This document shows positions 47,011-58,874 of a DNA stretch of 64,000 nt, piece by piece. Each line of letters starts with the position of its first letter. Position 1 is the first letter of the stretch. The notes under the pieces were generated by a model. That model ran no database searches. It was not told where the DNA came from and worked only from the letters and a program-made list of their open reading frames with translations. Location: assembly GCA_963555705.1 (NCBI GenBank), contig OY743190.1, forward strand, positions 33,710,929-33,774,928. The letters are read 5' to 3'. Origin of the DNA: Ligustrum vulgare. Its lineage: Eukaryota; Streptophyta; Magnoliopsida; Lamiales; Oleaceae. The position numbers were made by a program, and so were the translations under genes.

Positions 47011-47500
47011 CGGTGAAAAAGATCGACGCTGGGAAAGGACAATTGCTGTTGTTTTGATGTAGATTATACAAATTGAATTCAATTTAAAACACTTACCCTC
47101 TATTATTGAACAATTAGATGATTCTAGGTGCAAATAGGAAGATGCTGTAGCTTAATTTCAATGATGGCGATTACAAACCTGTGATCGATTTCAGCAATAG
47201 GTATCAGTTCGGATGTCGGTTTGAGTTGAGAGATTCAGCTTCGTCGTTGATGGCAGAGGAAAAGTTATGGGAAGAATCTCCATTTCAGTTACGTATCTTG
47301 ATTTTATGGAGTTTATGTTTGATATGGAATGTATATTAATATATTTTTTTGTTATAAATAGTTTCTATATTGACCCGACTTTTGAAACTTGGGACACGAG
47401 ATTGTCAAAGATGAATTGGTATCTTTAAAATACCTTATACGCGTCTTTTTCCCCATCAGAAATGTGGATGCAATTAGACCAGTTTATAGAGCATCCCAAG
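47011..47500. other. Right flank and leader of the MULE
   Basis: On the minus strand ATCGATCACAGGTTTGTAATC (about 47175-47195) looks like an exon end with a GT donor, a candidate 5' leader exon of the transposase gene. An AT-rich block with GTTATAAATAG (about 47350-47360) follows. No terminal repeat is evident. Confidence 0.4.
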
Positions 47501-48097
47501 TGATAAAGCCCAGTAATTGTTGAATTAAAGCCTCAGCCCAAATCTGTAGAAGTCCTGAAGAGAAGCCCAGCCGGATGAGTACAAAGCCTGTAATCAAATT
47601 GAGGTTGATCCACTTCAATAATGATCTAGCCCAAGTCATTGCAACCGGGTTAAGGCCCAACCAATGAAACAACCTGATTTATCTCAACCATTAGATCTGC
47701 TTGAGTTCACATCTGGACCTTTCACCTTTGAGATAAGGACTGTGTTTTCATCGGGTGGATTTATTCTTCCAGACTCTTCGTGTATCTTCATCTGAAACTC
47801 TCTCATCTCTCTCCTCTCGTATACGATATTCTTTGTTCTTAGTGATTCATCTTTTTCTCTAAATCTTTGTGTATTTTAGAGAAATTCTTATTGGTTTACA
47901 GGTTTTAATCTGTATATTCTTAGTGGTTCATTTGTGTGAGATTTAGAGTTTTTTTAGTTTTCAGATTTATGTTGGTTTGTGTAAAATGCCTTTTTGATTC
48001 TTGTATTTTGTTTTGATTAATAAAGTGTTTTGAAGTTCTTTGTATTTAACTTCATACTTTGTGTCTTTGTGGTGATTCTGGGTCCAAAATCATAACA
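47501..48097 (+). repeat. 5' LTR of truncated copia
   Basis: Starts TGATAAAGCC and ends AATCATAACA just before the primer site. CT-rich TCTCTCATCTCTCTCCTCTCG at about 47798-47818 and a TG-rich 3' part are usual for copia LTRs. Single copy in the window. Confidence 0.75.
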
Positions 48098-48098
48098 A

Positions 48099-48110
48099 TG
48101 GTATCAGAGC
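48099..48110 (+). other. tRNA-iMet primer-binding site
   Basis: TGGTATCAGAGC, the standard primer site of plant copia elements, one base after the LTR end. Confidence 0.9.
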
Positions 48111-49079
48111 CTTAGGATTCGAGTGAATATGCTAATTTACGACTCAGATCTTCTAGATCCAGAGTTCTTGAGGTCAGGTCTGTTGTTTCTTTGGAAGTTC
48201 TTTGTAGTTTCTTAATAAACGTTTTTAGGGTTTTCTAATTTTTTGGTGGTTTTAAATAAATTTTGTATGATTTCTTAAGATTTGAAACTCTGAAGTTAAA
48301 ATGTTTTGATCCTTTTAAAATCTTAGTGAAAAATTTCAGATCTAAAAAATTTTCAAAATTTTCTTACTGAAAATCTTCGTGGTATTTCTACGTGGAAAAC
48401 CTTTACTTTTTACGTAACCCTAATTTTCAAAAGGGGGGTTTCTATTTCTCAGTGTCTGGATCTTTTATCTTTTGAGTCAAGATCAAAACGATCCTAGAAC
48501 TCAGTGTAATCCTTTTGATATACTGAGAATTCTAAAGGTACATGATCTTGGTGGCTGAACTTCGTGCATGCAACTAGAACTTTGTGGAATTGAATCTTCG
48601 TGAAAAATCTGTAGTAACCCTAATCTTGCTAGAAGGTGATATCTTTACTTACTGCATACTTTAAGTATTATTTCTTCTCAAATATATATATATTTCAAAA
48701 TCCCTCCATTTTTGAAGCCTTGTGTTGGACCCCTTTCCTTTGTCCAAGATTTCTTGAAAATTCGGGAATTTGAGGGAGTCTAGAGCTGACCCAAATTAGG
48801 TTAAGGGATATATACTGGAAGAACATTATTTCTTAATGATTCAGATTCTTAGTGATTATTCCTTAGTGTAAATTTTTTCTTTGTGCATTTTGATTACTAT
48901 ACTGCTTAGTGTCTAATCTTGAATCTGTATGACATATAATATCTTTTTTGACTTAGTGAGTTGCCTTTGATTACTTGAAACACTTTGTGAAAAACATCAT
49001 GTGCTCCTCTGCCATACTTATCTGTAGTCTTTGAAGAAATAAGGTTTCTGATTACTAAAATTTTTAGTCATTTCCTACA

Positions 49080-49830
49080 ATGACTAGTATTAAAATTGAT
49101 GTTGAAATCTGGAATGGCAAAGGAGACTTTAGTCTCTAGAGCTTGAAAATGAAAGTCTTATTACTTCAAATGAAATGTGCTAAAGTTATTGATGCATCTT
49201 GGGCTTCTATATTATCTGGGGATAAATGGATGAAACTTCCTAGAGTACTTTATTTCTTCACTTATCTGATGATGTCATTAGACAAGTAGGTGAGACTAAA
49301 ACTGCACAAGAACTCTGAGATAAATTAGAGGAATTTTACCACACTGTTTCATGACCTAATAAGTGTCTTCTTTGGAAGAAATATTTTAGTTTTAAATTTG
49401 ATCCTTTCATAGATGTAGATGAAAACATGAGTAGGTTCAATAAAATTACTCAAAGCTTAGTGAACTGTGATGAGAAATTATTTGATGACCAAAAGATAGT
49501 ATGTCTTTTAAATGCCATTGGTGATAAGTATAAAGACCATAGAAAAGGAACTCCTTTAGGGATAATAAGCCTATGAATAATTTCAACAAAAGTTGGAACA
49601 TTCCTAATAATAACAAGAACTGGAATAATTTGAATAGTAAGCCTGTTGGGGCAAACTATCAAAAGAAAGGCATTTTTAATAGGCCTAAGGACAATAACTA
49701 CAATGATCAAAACAATTCCCTTAAACCTAGAACATGTTATTACTGTGGTAAACCTAGACATCAAGTTAAAAACTGTTTTAAGAAGCAGCATGAAAGGGAG
49801 TTCATGGGAGGAGAATCGTTACTCAAATGT
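49080..49830 (+). pseudogene. Copia gag remnant with CCHC zinc knuckle
   Basis: From ATGACTAGTATTAAA the text IDVEIWNGKGDFSL, then LKMKVLLLQMKCAKVIDA resembles the copia gag (UBN2-type) start, with stops from 49134 onward and several shifts. The last part (49573-49830) is an Asn/Lys-rich stretch with CYYCGKPRHQVKNC, a CX2CX4HX4C knuckle that binds RNA in the capsid. Coding stops at about 49830 with no protease. Confidence 0.75.
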
Positions 49831-50460
49831 CTATTCCTAGTACGCATAGGTATATCCGCATTCGAATTTATCTAAAGGGAAAACCAGTGGGGAAGGCCGC
49901 CATTCCTCAGAATTTGTTGGACGAAACTTGGATACCTGAATAAATAAAAAATAAAAAAAAATTCACAAGTACTTTATACGATCTCTTTCAATATATAAAA
50001 GGGAAAACAACCTTTTGGGTTGTACAATGAGTCCGACCACACCTCGTGTCATATTTTCATATTACTTGTCTACTATATTTTTTTATAAATTGTCCCTCTT
50101 TAAGTTGATAGAAAAATGTCATGCGCTGGCGCCATTTTTTTTTTTTTTTTTTTTATCGTCAACATGATCCAACAACTAAAATCTCACAACAATCACTGTC
50201 ATTGCAAACCAGAATCAAACTCCTCCATCCTACTCAGCATCGCCCAAACCCTAATACATGCCAAAATGAACCATTAACGTTTCCCATCATTAACATCACT
50301 TTAATCTTCCTCTAGAGTTTATTCACAATAATTGATAAATTTAATGTCTTTTAATTTCTCGGCATTTTCATTGATGTCACAAAACTACTTTCATCGTGTA
50401 CTTTTATCGAGTATTTTGTTGTAGAACTTGTTTAGTCTTTTTAGACAAATGAATTATAAG
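49831..50460. other. Unassigned intergenic sequence
   Basis: Contains a T20 run (about 50133-50154). No gene or element end is recognised. Confidence 0.4.
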
Positions 50461-50464
50461 GTTT

Positions 50465-50990
50465 TGAGGTTCCTCGAAAAAGGTTAACCTACTAGGGGGA
50501 GTAGATCGATTTCTTAGTAGCACATCATTTACCTCATGCCTAACTGGTGTGGGATTCGTTCCCAATTTCCAACAATCCCCCATTCAAACGAAATACCATA
50601 TCATTTTCTGGCCATCTTCAAACGATAGTCCATCCATCTCTCTTTGGCTCTTCCCAAGCCAAAAAGGTATACCTGCTCTATTAAGATCCAAATCTTCCAC
50701 TGCATCTGAGTCACTGCCATACCTAGGCACAATCGCCTTAAGAACTAACTATGAATATTCTCGACCATCGCAATCCAATTTGGAGCCCATCAATTTTGTT
50801 CATTTGCAACTGAGATCTCTCTTGTGCATCAACATAGCTAAGTCTGGGTTGGCTCTTATACAAATTGTAGGGAATTGAGGTTTCATCCCAAAATGTTAAC
50901 TTATTAGGTGGAGCAGAGCAATTCATTATAAGCCCATCATTTAACCCAGGTCTAACTGATGTAGAATTTCTGATATGGAATTCCTTCACA
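50465..50990. repeat. Two diverged copies of a ~100-bp module, 400 bp apart
   Basis: 50465-50565 and 50868-50985 share, in order, TTGAGGTT, GTTAAC-TA-TAGG-GGAG-AGA, CATCATTTA-C-CA, and GTCTAACTGATGTAGAATT / GCCTAACTGGTGTGGGATT. They could be LTRs of a very small (TRIM-like) element or parts of a dispersed repeat; I cannot decide. Confidence 0.5.
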
Positions 50991-50999
50991 CTTTCCCAA

Positions 51000-52779
51000 C
51001 ATGAAGGGCAAGGGGTGGGATTAAGAAGATGTCAACGTTAATAAGAACTGTCAAATGATGCAAGACTTTTCAAATTTGTAGTTTAAAAATTGGTTTTTGC
51101 ATGAATAAATAAGCGCTGAATATTTATGATGTTCATACAATGGAAAAGTTACCAAGAAGGAAGCCTTGTATTGTTCTTGCTCTACTCAAATTTTCTGGCT
51201 CCCAAGGCTCGAAGAAAATGTTCTACGTTTTCTCTATTTATGCATACCACGATTTCTTGTCCACCAAGAATTCTAGTTGTACCAAATCTCTATTCCCTAC
51301 AATGTATTAAAGATAATTACAAGTTAATAGAGAAAATGTAAGATAATAAAAGATAATGATGCATTAAAAGAATCTTACCATAGTAAATCACTTACCATAA
51401 ACTTGAACCCTATCACAAACATAAAATCTTATCATAAATAATAAGTGATAAATATGGCAAATTCATAATTTATCTCCAAGTAAAAAATCAATATCATAAA
51501 AATAGGAGATAAATAAAAATTCAAGTCCAAGAAAAATATTCTAATAATTTAAACAAACTCACTAGATTACTAAACCGAAAATATTTAGTAATTGAATTAA
51601 ATTTAATAAATTACTAAACTTTAGTAAAATAGAAAATGCCAACATAGATAACTAAAAATAAGTTATCACAAATAATGAAGAAAAAAACTTGCAATTTACA
51701 AAAATTATATATTGCAACTGGTATAATTATTATTTATCTACATCTATCTACCTATCTATAATTACATTACAATTACTTACAATACAATACATACATACAA
51801 TATCTTAAAAATGTGGATGAGTGAGAATCTTTTGATTTCCCAATTTATCCTCACATCCTTTTCTTTTTCTCAATAATATCCTTAGTTCATTTGTTGAAAC
51901 TTATTTTACATATGTTTTAATTCTTATCTCAAAATAATTAATTTATCCACGTTGACTAAATCAAAATTAGTTATTCAATTAATATTAATTTAGCATCATT
52001 ACTTTTTAATTTTCTTTTAGAATATTGTAAAGTTAAATTTCATTTCCAGTGATAATTTCATTGAACAATTCAAATAGAGTGATTATGCATTTAATGATTT
52101 TTTTTCTATTTTTAATTCAAACAATTATGTTTTAGTTATTGGTAAAAATAGACTTTTTTTCAAAGTAGGGCGAGTGTGAAACTTTTTGTTTTAAACCCAC
52201 TTAAATTCTTATCAAAACCATCAATTAATTTATATAAAAAGAAAAATAATTTTTTTTTAATTATTTCCCAATTAAGAATATAAAATAAATAATTTCAAAA
52301 CTCTTTGAAAAAAAAAAAATTAAACTGAAATTTTAGTTTAAATTTACATAGTCAATGTTTGGTGATGACTAAAATCAGTTTTTTAATATATTTTGGTAGA
52401 AATTTATAAAACGTTGATAAAAAGTTGTGAATCCAATGAAATACGGTTAAAATTAATTGTTGATTTTTACTTAAAAGAAAATATTAGTTTAATTTCTCCC
52501 AAAAAGGAGCATAATGTTTCGAAGAACTAGACGAAAATTTTTAATAAAATATTAATATATTAAGAATAGAAGTCAATTTGTCATTTACAATTTTTCTCTA
52601 ACAATATCAATTACGTCAATCATTTTAAAAAACAGTATTAGTTATTAGTAATTAAAAAACATTACTTCAACATTTATCGTATACATAAGCGTACAAAGCA
52701 CGTGCTTACCACTAATTGTCTTAAAGTGGTCTTCTAGACGACTTTAATGCATAAATTTTAGAAGAATAATGCTATCTAA
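51000..52779. other. AT-rich intergenic sequence
   Basis: No supported gene. Short simple-sequence patches include CATCTATCTACCTATCTAT (about 51741) and ACAATACAATACATACATACA (about 51779). Confidence 0.5.
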
Positions 52780-52937
52780 AATTTTAATCTATTTGCCCAT
52801 CATGGGCAACATAAGAATTATCTACGGTTAATGAAAATTTGTCAAGTGTCTAATGTTTTAAATGTTGGACACTTGGCAATTTTTTATTAACTGTGGGCAA
52901 ATCTTATGTTGTCCACGATGGACGACAGATCAAACTC
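52780..52937. mobile_element. Foldback MITE with 9-11-bp TSD
   Basis: Left arm GCCCATCATGGGCAACATAAG and right arm CTTATGTTGTCCACGATGGAC are inverted copies, and the whole 158 bp folds back. ATGCTATCTAA occurs on both sides (52769-52779, 52938-52948). A 9-11-bp duplication suggests Mutator type. Confidence 0.8.
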
Positions 52938-53123
52938 ATGCTATCTAATATCATTGGTGTTAAAAAACTCGTTTATATACTACACTTTATAGTGTGTTTT
53001 GTAATCTTGTTTATAAGCAAGTTTTTTTCCTTCAAATTTTCTCAAATCTCTTTTTCATCTCACACAATTTTTAATTAACTTTTCATCATATATTTTACAT
53101 CGAAGATATAAATTCTTCTTTTA

Positions 53124-53300
53124 GAGCCCGTTTGGTAATGTGAAAAGTTTTTATTTTTGTAGTTTTTTTATTTTTATTTTTTGATGGATTTGTGGTTTAA
53201 AAATGTTTGAAAAGTTAAAAATTATGGGCTTAACTAAAAATAAATTGTTGATATTAAATTTAAAGTATTGTAGTAAAACTTTTACCTTTACCAAACAATT
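53124..53300. mobile_element. MITE of family M2, copy 2
   Basis: Begins GAGCCCGTTTGGTAATGTG and ends TTTACCAAACAA. Shares TTTTTGATGGAT-TGTGGTTTAAAAA-GTTTGAAAAGT and GGCTTAACTAA(AA) with the element at 32543-32696 (there GGACTTGACTAA). Confidence 0.7.
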
Positions 53301-53989
53301 TCGTATAAACAAAAAATCTCAGTCAAATAGTCATTGTAATCTAAGGGCATCTTTAATGATTCAAGTTCATCAAGACTTTGTTGGCAAAAAAACTGACAAG
53401 GTCTTACTTACGTGGCATAAGGCCCTTCTAAAATATGTCCAACATTTCTTCAACCTTTACAATACATCAGTTGATCTCCACTCAAAAAAATAAAAAAATT
53501 GACAATTCAAAAGCAAAGAGAGGAAGAAGAAGGAAATCAGATTGGAACTTGGAAACCACAATTGACGATGAGTTTTCGCACACAACGTCCCTGCGTGTGA
53601 CGATATTGTCTTGTGATAATAATATTGTTAATTAAGTTATTTATCATTTTTGAGAATTTCTGGATTGTGCATTTCCTATAAGCAAATTGAGAATTTCTTG
53701 TTGTCATTTGGATATTTAAATTTGCTTGCTCGTTTGTATGATAGCTATTGGTGATCTTTTTTTTTTTCCTTTCAAATTTTCAATGGTTCTAGAATTAGTA
53801 TTTGATTACATGTTTGAGGTCTCATTTGTTGACTTGTAACTCCTTTGAATTGTTTTGTCCATTTGTCATTTTTTGTGATGCAGTGTCTTTAATAAGTAAT
53901 TTGTTGTGTTTTGGCTTTCTAAACTATTGTCAAGAAATCGATTTTTGGAAGAGAAAAGATAAAGAATGAACTAGAAAATGAAAGAAACC

Positions 53990-54009
53990 ACTTCTATCCG
54001 GATAGAAGT
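53990..54009. other. Perfect 20-bp palindrome
   Basis: ACTTCTATCCGGATAGAAGT is its own reverse complement. Confidence 0.8.
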
Positions 54010-54065
54010 TGATTCAATGGTGATAGAATCGTGATTGAATGTGATAAAATACTAATAGAAACCAT

Positions 54066-54292
54066 GACTTGATTAATAAAAGATGATAAACCAAGCAAGT
54101 CTCTAACTCATACGCACAACTAGGATAACCACATTTTTCTAAACCCATTGATTAAGCTAAAAATATTTATACAGACTGCCAGTCAGATTCAGTTTTATCT
54201 TGAGTTGGTAACTAATTTTTCTCAAGGTTTGCTGTAAGAGCAATCATGATTTGATTAATAAAAGATGATAAACCAAGCAAATCTCTAACTAA
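54066..54292. repeat. 44-bp direct repeat
   Basis: CTTGATTAATAAAAGATGAT followed by AAACCAAGCAA(G/A)TCTCTAACT occurs at about 54068-54108 and 54250-54290, with one or two changes. A shorter echo (AATCATGA) sits next to both. Confidence 0.8.
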
Positions 54293-54899
54293 ATCATATT
54301 CCGTAATATTAATACCTGATTAAATCATGAAGGAAAGCAATGAGGATATCCAAAATTGGGAAAGCAACGAGATTTTTCAAATTTGCAAGAATTAAATTCA
54401 CTCAAGATACAAGAGTTTATCTTCTGGGATGATTTCTTGCTTTCTTCCCTAACCCCTATTGAAATTTCAGACCCTAGAGTAAAAATAGTGATGTGAATCT
54501 CATACCCAATTATAAGAAAATAAACGTGCCTTACAGGTCTTCGATTTATTACAGGAAAATTTTCTTCCAGCGTTCTGTTATTTTTTTGGCATTTTTTTTT
54601 TTTTTTTTTACATTGGGAAGACAACATTTGCTGAGTTGGCAGGTCATTGGTGAGGTCTGAAATCAGACCTTGATGAAGATCGAGTATCCCTTTTTTTTGT
54701 ACCATATCAGCTCCACCTGATTTATGACTTTTACCATTGGAGTTGATTTTTTAGGTACACTGTAATTTTTGCTTAGTTGTCTGACTTTTACCTTAGACCG
54801 ACTGTATCATTAAAGATGATCTAAAATGATGTTTAACCACGATGATAGTAGATAGCGTTACTCATTTTAGAAGCATCGAATTAGTATATCCTCTCCGTC

Positions 54900-55081
54900 A
54901 ACCACACATTATCCAAAGCCAACGGTCACCTAATACCTCACGTCACGTTGGCGAATTATTCGGCCTTTTGCCGTGAGCTTCCTCTCTTACAAATACCCCC
55001 TTGTATGTCCATTTGCTTCCACACATTGCAATCTCAGAAACGATAATCCTCCACTCAAACTTCTCCTAATCAATCATAAAG
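54900..55081 (+). promoter_or_regulatory. Polyubiquitin promoter and 5' leader
   Basis: Upstream of the leader intron lies CCTCACGTCACGTTGG (about 54937), which contains an ACGT core of the type bound by bZIP factors. CTCTTACAAATACCCC (54984-54999) is a TATA-like box of plant ubiquitin promoters. The leader exon would start some 30 bases later and ends at 55081 (CATAAAG). Assigned by position and motif only. Confidence 0.55.
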
Positions 55082-56567
<1,486 letters not shown>

Positions 56568-56760
56568 AGCTTGTTTCAAGAATTTAGATGTGTCTGTCAC
56601 TTTTAATATCAAGATTTATCAAGATAATGTGTTTGTGAGGAGTTGTTAGTGTGTGAATAAATTGGTGTCTTTCCTTTGGTTGCTTTGTGAATTTGAATAT
56701 CGTCTGGTTTATTTATTTCTAGTAATAATAAAGTTGTTTGGTTTACAACAACTTTTTTGA
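56568..56760 (+). terminator. Polyubiquitin 3' UTR and likely poly(A) region
   Basis: TTTTAATATCAAG, GTGTGAATAAATTGG (about 56652) and AGTAATAATAAAG (about 56720) provide near-upstream polyadenylation signals, with TG-rich sequence between them. Confidence 0.5.
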
Positions 56761-57924
56761 ATTCAAACTCTTTTATATTGATACATGTTCTCATTTTACC
56801 TGGTAAAAAATAGATTTTGGTCCTCATTTGAACTACACTTTGTTCATATCCATGTTTCCATGTTTTGTTCATCTTCAGGCTTTTACAACTGTTCAGAATT
56901 TTTGTCATTCAGATAAGAAATCACAGGCTTCCAAAACTAAGAAAACCTTGAACAAATTAGAAACCGAATTCAGTTCCCGTTTGAATGTCAAGAATTGGTC
57001 TTATAGTCACAAGCATCTATTACTACTGTGGGATCAAAAGTCTTGTTGACATTCTCAAGAAATGGCAAATACAGCAGCACCATGGAGGAGTCAAGTCTTC
57101 CAGACCATTGCTTAGCAACAGATCAAATTCTTCACATTCTGAGTAGTTTTGGCCAAACTCTCAAGACGTCTGATAGATTCTGTTGAAAATATAGTGTAGG
57201 AGAATGAAGAAAACAATAAAGACAAAAGAAAATAGGTTTGTCCTCAAATTATATTTGTTTCACCGGGATTTGAGTTTGCTTTTGAGGATTATAGCAAAAA
57301 TAGGTTTGTAAGATTAATCAAGTCTTTTTACAAGTTCAAACAAAGCAAAAAGTACAAGAACACTAAAATAAGGAATGAAGAAATGGATATTTGATTCAAG
57401 AATGTTGCAAGTGTGTTGAAATGGAGTATTAATTCTTATTTATAGATATCCAATCAACACCCACGAATTGGTGTAAATACTTTATGAAGAGATGAATCTT
57501 TCATAAAAAGGTGCCAATTTCAAATTTGAATAAACCAGAAAAATAGTTAAAAAATTGCATGATGCGATCGCACCGTTACAACTTTTATTAACACATCAAA
57601 ATTTGAATCGCGTGGTTTTCCGGAATGTAGCCACTTTTTTTTTTTAAATTCATTCATCTTTTTTTTATCAATAATCATTTTGAATATATATGTGTATATA
57701 TATATATAACAGATTATTTGATTCAAAATAGTTTTTATGAATCTAGCAAGTTGCTCTTGCTCGTTACATCTTTCAACTTATAGGGAATAACGACAAAATT
57801 CCCTTAAGTTTTAAGATAAAATCAGTTTTTGTTTATCATTCCACGAGTTTCATAATTAAAAAATGTTGAATTTATCAGAAACAGAGTTCAATTCAAACAA
57901 AAACTTTAGATCTAACATACTCCT
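56761..57924. other. Intergenic region with LTR-like fragment
   Basis: No gene. At about 57425-57450 the minus strand reads TATCTATAAATAAGAATTAA, a TATA box like those of copia LTRs, within 57190-57640, which starts TGTTGAAAATATAG. This may be a decayed LTR on the minus strand. A TATA microsatellite (57690-57709) follows. Confidence 0.4.
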
Positions 57925-58510
57925 TGATGATGCAAAAAATTGTACCTCAGATATTCCGAGCTCGAGTAATAGACTGGCACGAACTTGTGCTCCGAATACC
58001 TGCAATAAAGGCGAGGAGGTGTGTCCTCGTCGCCCCTCCGATGCTTAAGTCAGTAAAGAGGAATAAGATTTATGCAAGAGGCTATAAACTGGAAAAATAA
58101 GAATTGTCTACCTGAATTATAACTGAGAGGTGAGTATTTATAGAGATATCTAGACAAGTTATAATTGAACTAAAATACCTTCGCTGCATGAGTCCTGTTG
58201 GGAATCATCCTCCTGATTTTTAGGGGGTTGTGTTATCAGATGTTGGATTGGGATATAACTTCTAGTATTTGTAGAAAATAGTTACTCCACGTCAGATGGA
58301 GGGTCCCAGAACTAGTGCGAGCACAAGCCTCGAACAGGCAGAACCCCGACTACCATTTTCCCCCAGTATGCGATGAATATCCTCGGGGGTCATATAATCC
58401 TCGGGGCATAAAACTTCCCCAGGCCATTTCGAATGTCATGCGGGAGAACTGGTGATGCTCCGGGTTTCCTTATGGTCATGCTCGAGAATAAGCGTAATCG
58501 ATGCTCATCA
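57925..58510 (-). repeat. 3' LTR of the Tat element
   Basis: Plus-strand ends TGATGATGC and GCTCATCA, directly next to a purine tract (minus strand). It shares CTCCGATGCTTAAGTCAGT with the solo LTR at 28452-29117 (CTCCGATGCCTAAGTCAGT). The left start aligns with the starts of the two L1 solo LTRs (TG-TGAT-CAAAAA-TT). The partner LTR is outside. Confidence 0.75.
58133..58143 (-). promoter_or_regulatory. TATA box of the Tat LTR
   Basis: Plus AGTATTTATAG reads CTATAAATACT on the minus strand, the strand of pol, inside the LTR. Confidence 0.6.
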
Positions 58511-58524
58511 CTGGCCCCCGCGCA
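58511..58524 (-). other. Polypurine tract of the Tat element
   Basis: Plus CTGGCCCCCGCGC reads GCGCGGGGGCCAG on the minus strand, adjacent to the LTR start TGATGAGC. It primes plus-strand DNA synthesis in this element class. Confidence 0.65.
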
Positions 58525-58729
58525 TCCTTGCGCGAGGTCGGGGAGTGCAGGATGCGCCAAAAATGATGAATTAAAATGATCGGGTTGCGGTGACAGGTTT
58601 GTCAGATGTCGCTTCGTTCAGAACCGACATGACGTTTGGCAGGACACGTGGCAGCTGGATTGTTGACATGTGTCGTCGTTTACGGCTCAGATCACGCGAC
58701 CTTTGGTATTCGCGCGCCTTTCGCCTCTT

Positions 58730-58735
58730 TATAAA
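58730..58735 (+). promoter_or_regulatory. TATA box of the antisense ORF
   Basis: CTCTTTATAAACAGGG, a clean TATAAA about 145 bases upstream of the ATG at 58875, on the strand opposite to pol and outside the LTR. Confidence 0.6.
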
Positions 58736-58874
58736 CAGGGAAAGCCTTCACTTTCACGCGTTCATATCCTTGAGAGCTTAAGTCAATTGATCGTGCTCGG
58801 GGATAGGTGGTGTGTTTTCTTTCGAGGTAAGGGTTCGATCTTTAGTGTTTATTTCCAGTTTTTGTATATAGGAG

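Larger units (their letters stand above)
37940..47300. mobile_element. Mutator-like element carrying a Ulp1-like protease gene
   Basis: A MURA-type transposase gene (43344-45862, minus) and a Ulp1-like cysteine protease gene (38126-42650, plus) point towards each other, so their 3' ends meet near 43000. The combination of MULE transposase and C48 (Ulp1) protease is known from plant KI-MULE/Kaonashi and the melon CUMULE elements. No terminal inverted repeats or 9-bp duplication could be identified; some of these families lack long TIRs. Limits are set by the outermost recognisable leader sequences. Introns, leader and the intergenic gap are filled with GGTCACA/TGTGACC words. Confidence 0.8.
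47501..49830 (+). mobile_element. Truncated Ty1/copia element (5' LTR, primer site, gag)
   Basis: A 597-bp LTR is followed by a perfect initiator-Met tRNA primer site, a leader, and a gag remnant with a CCHC zinc knuckle. Protease, integrase, RT and the 3' LTR are missing. Confidence 0.85.
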
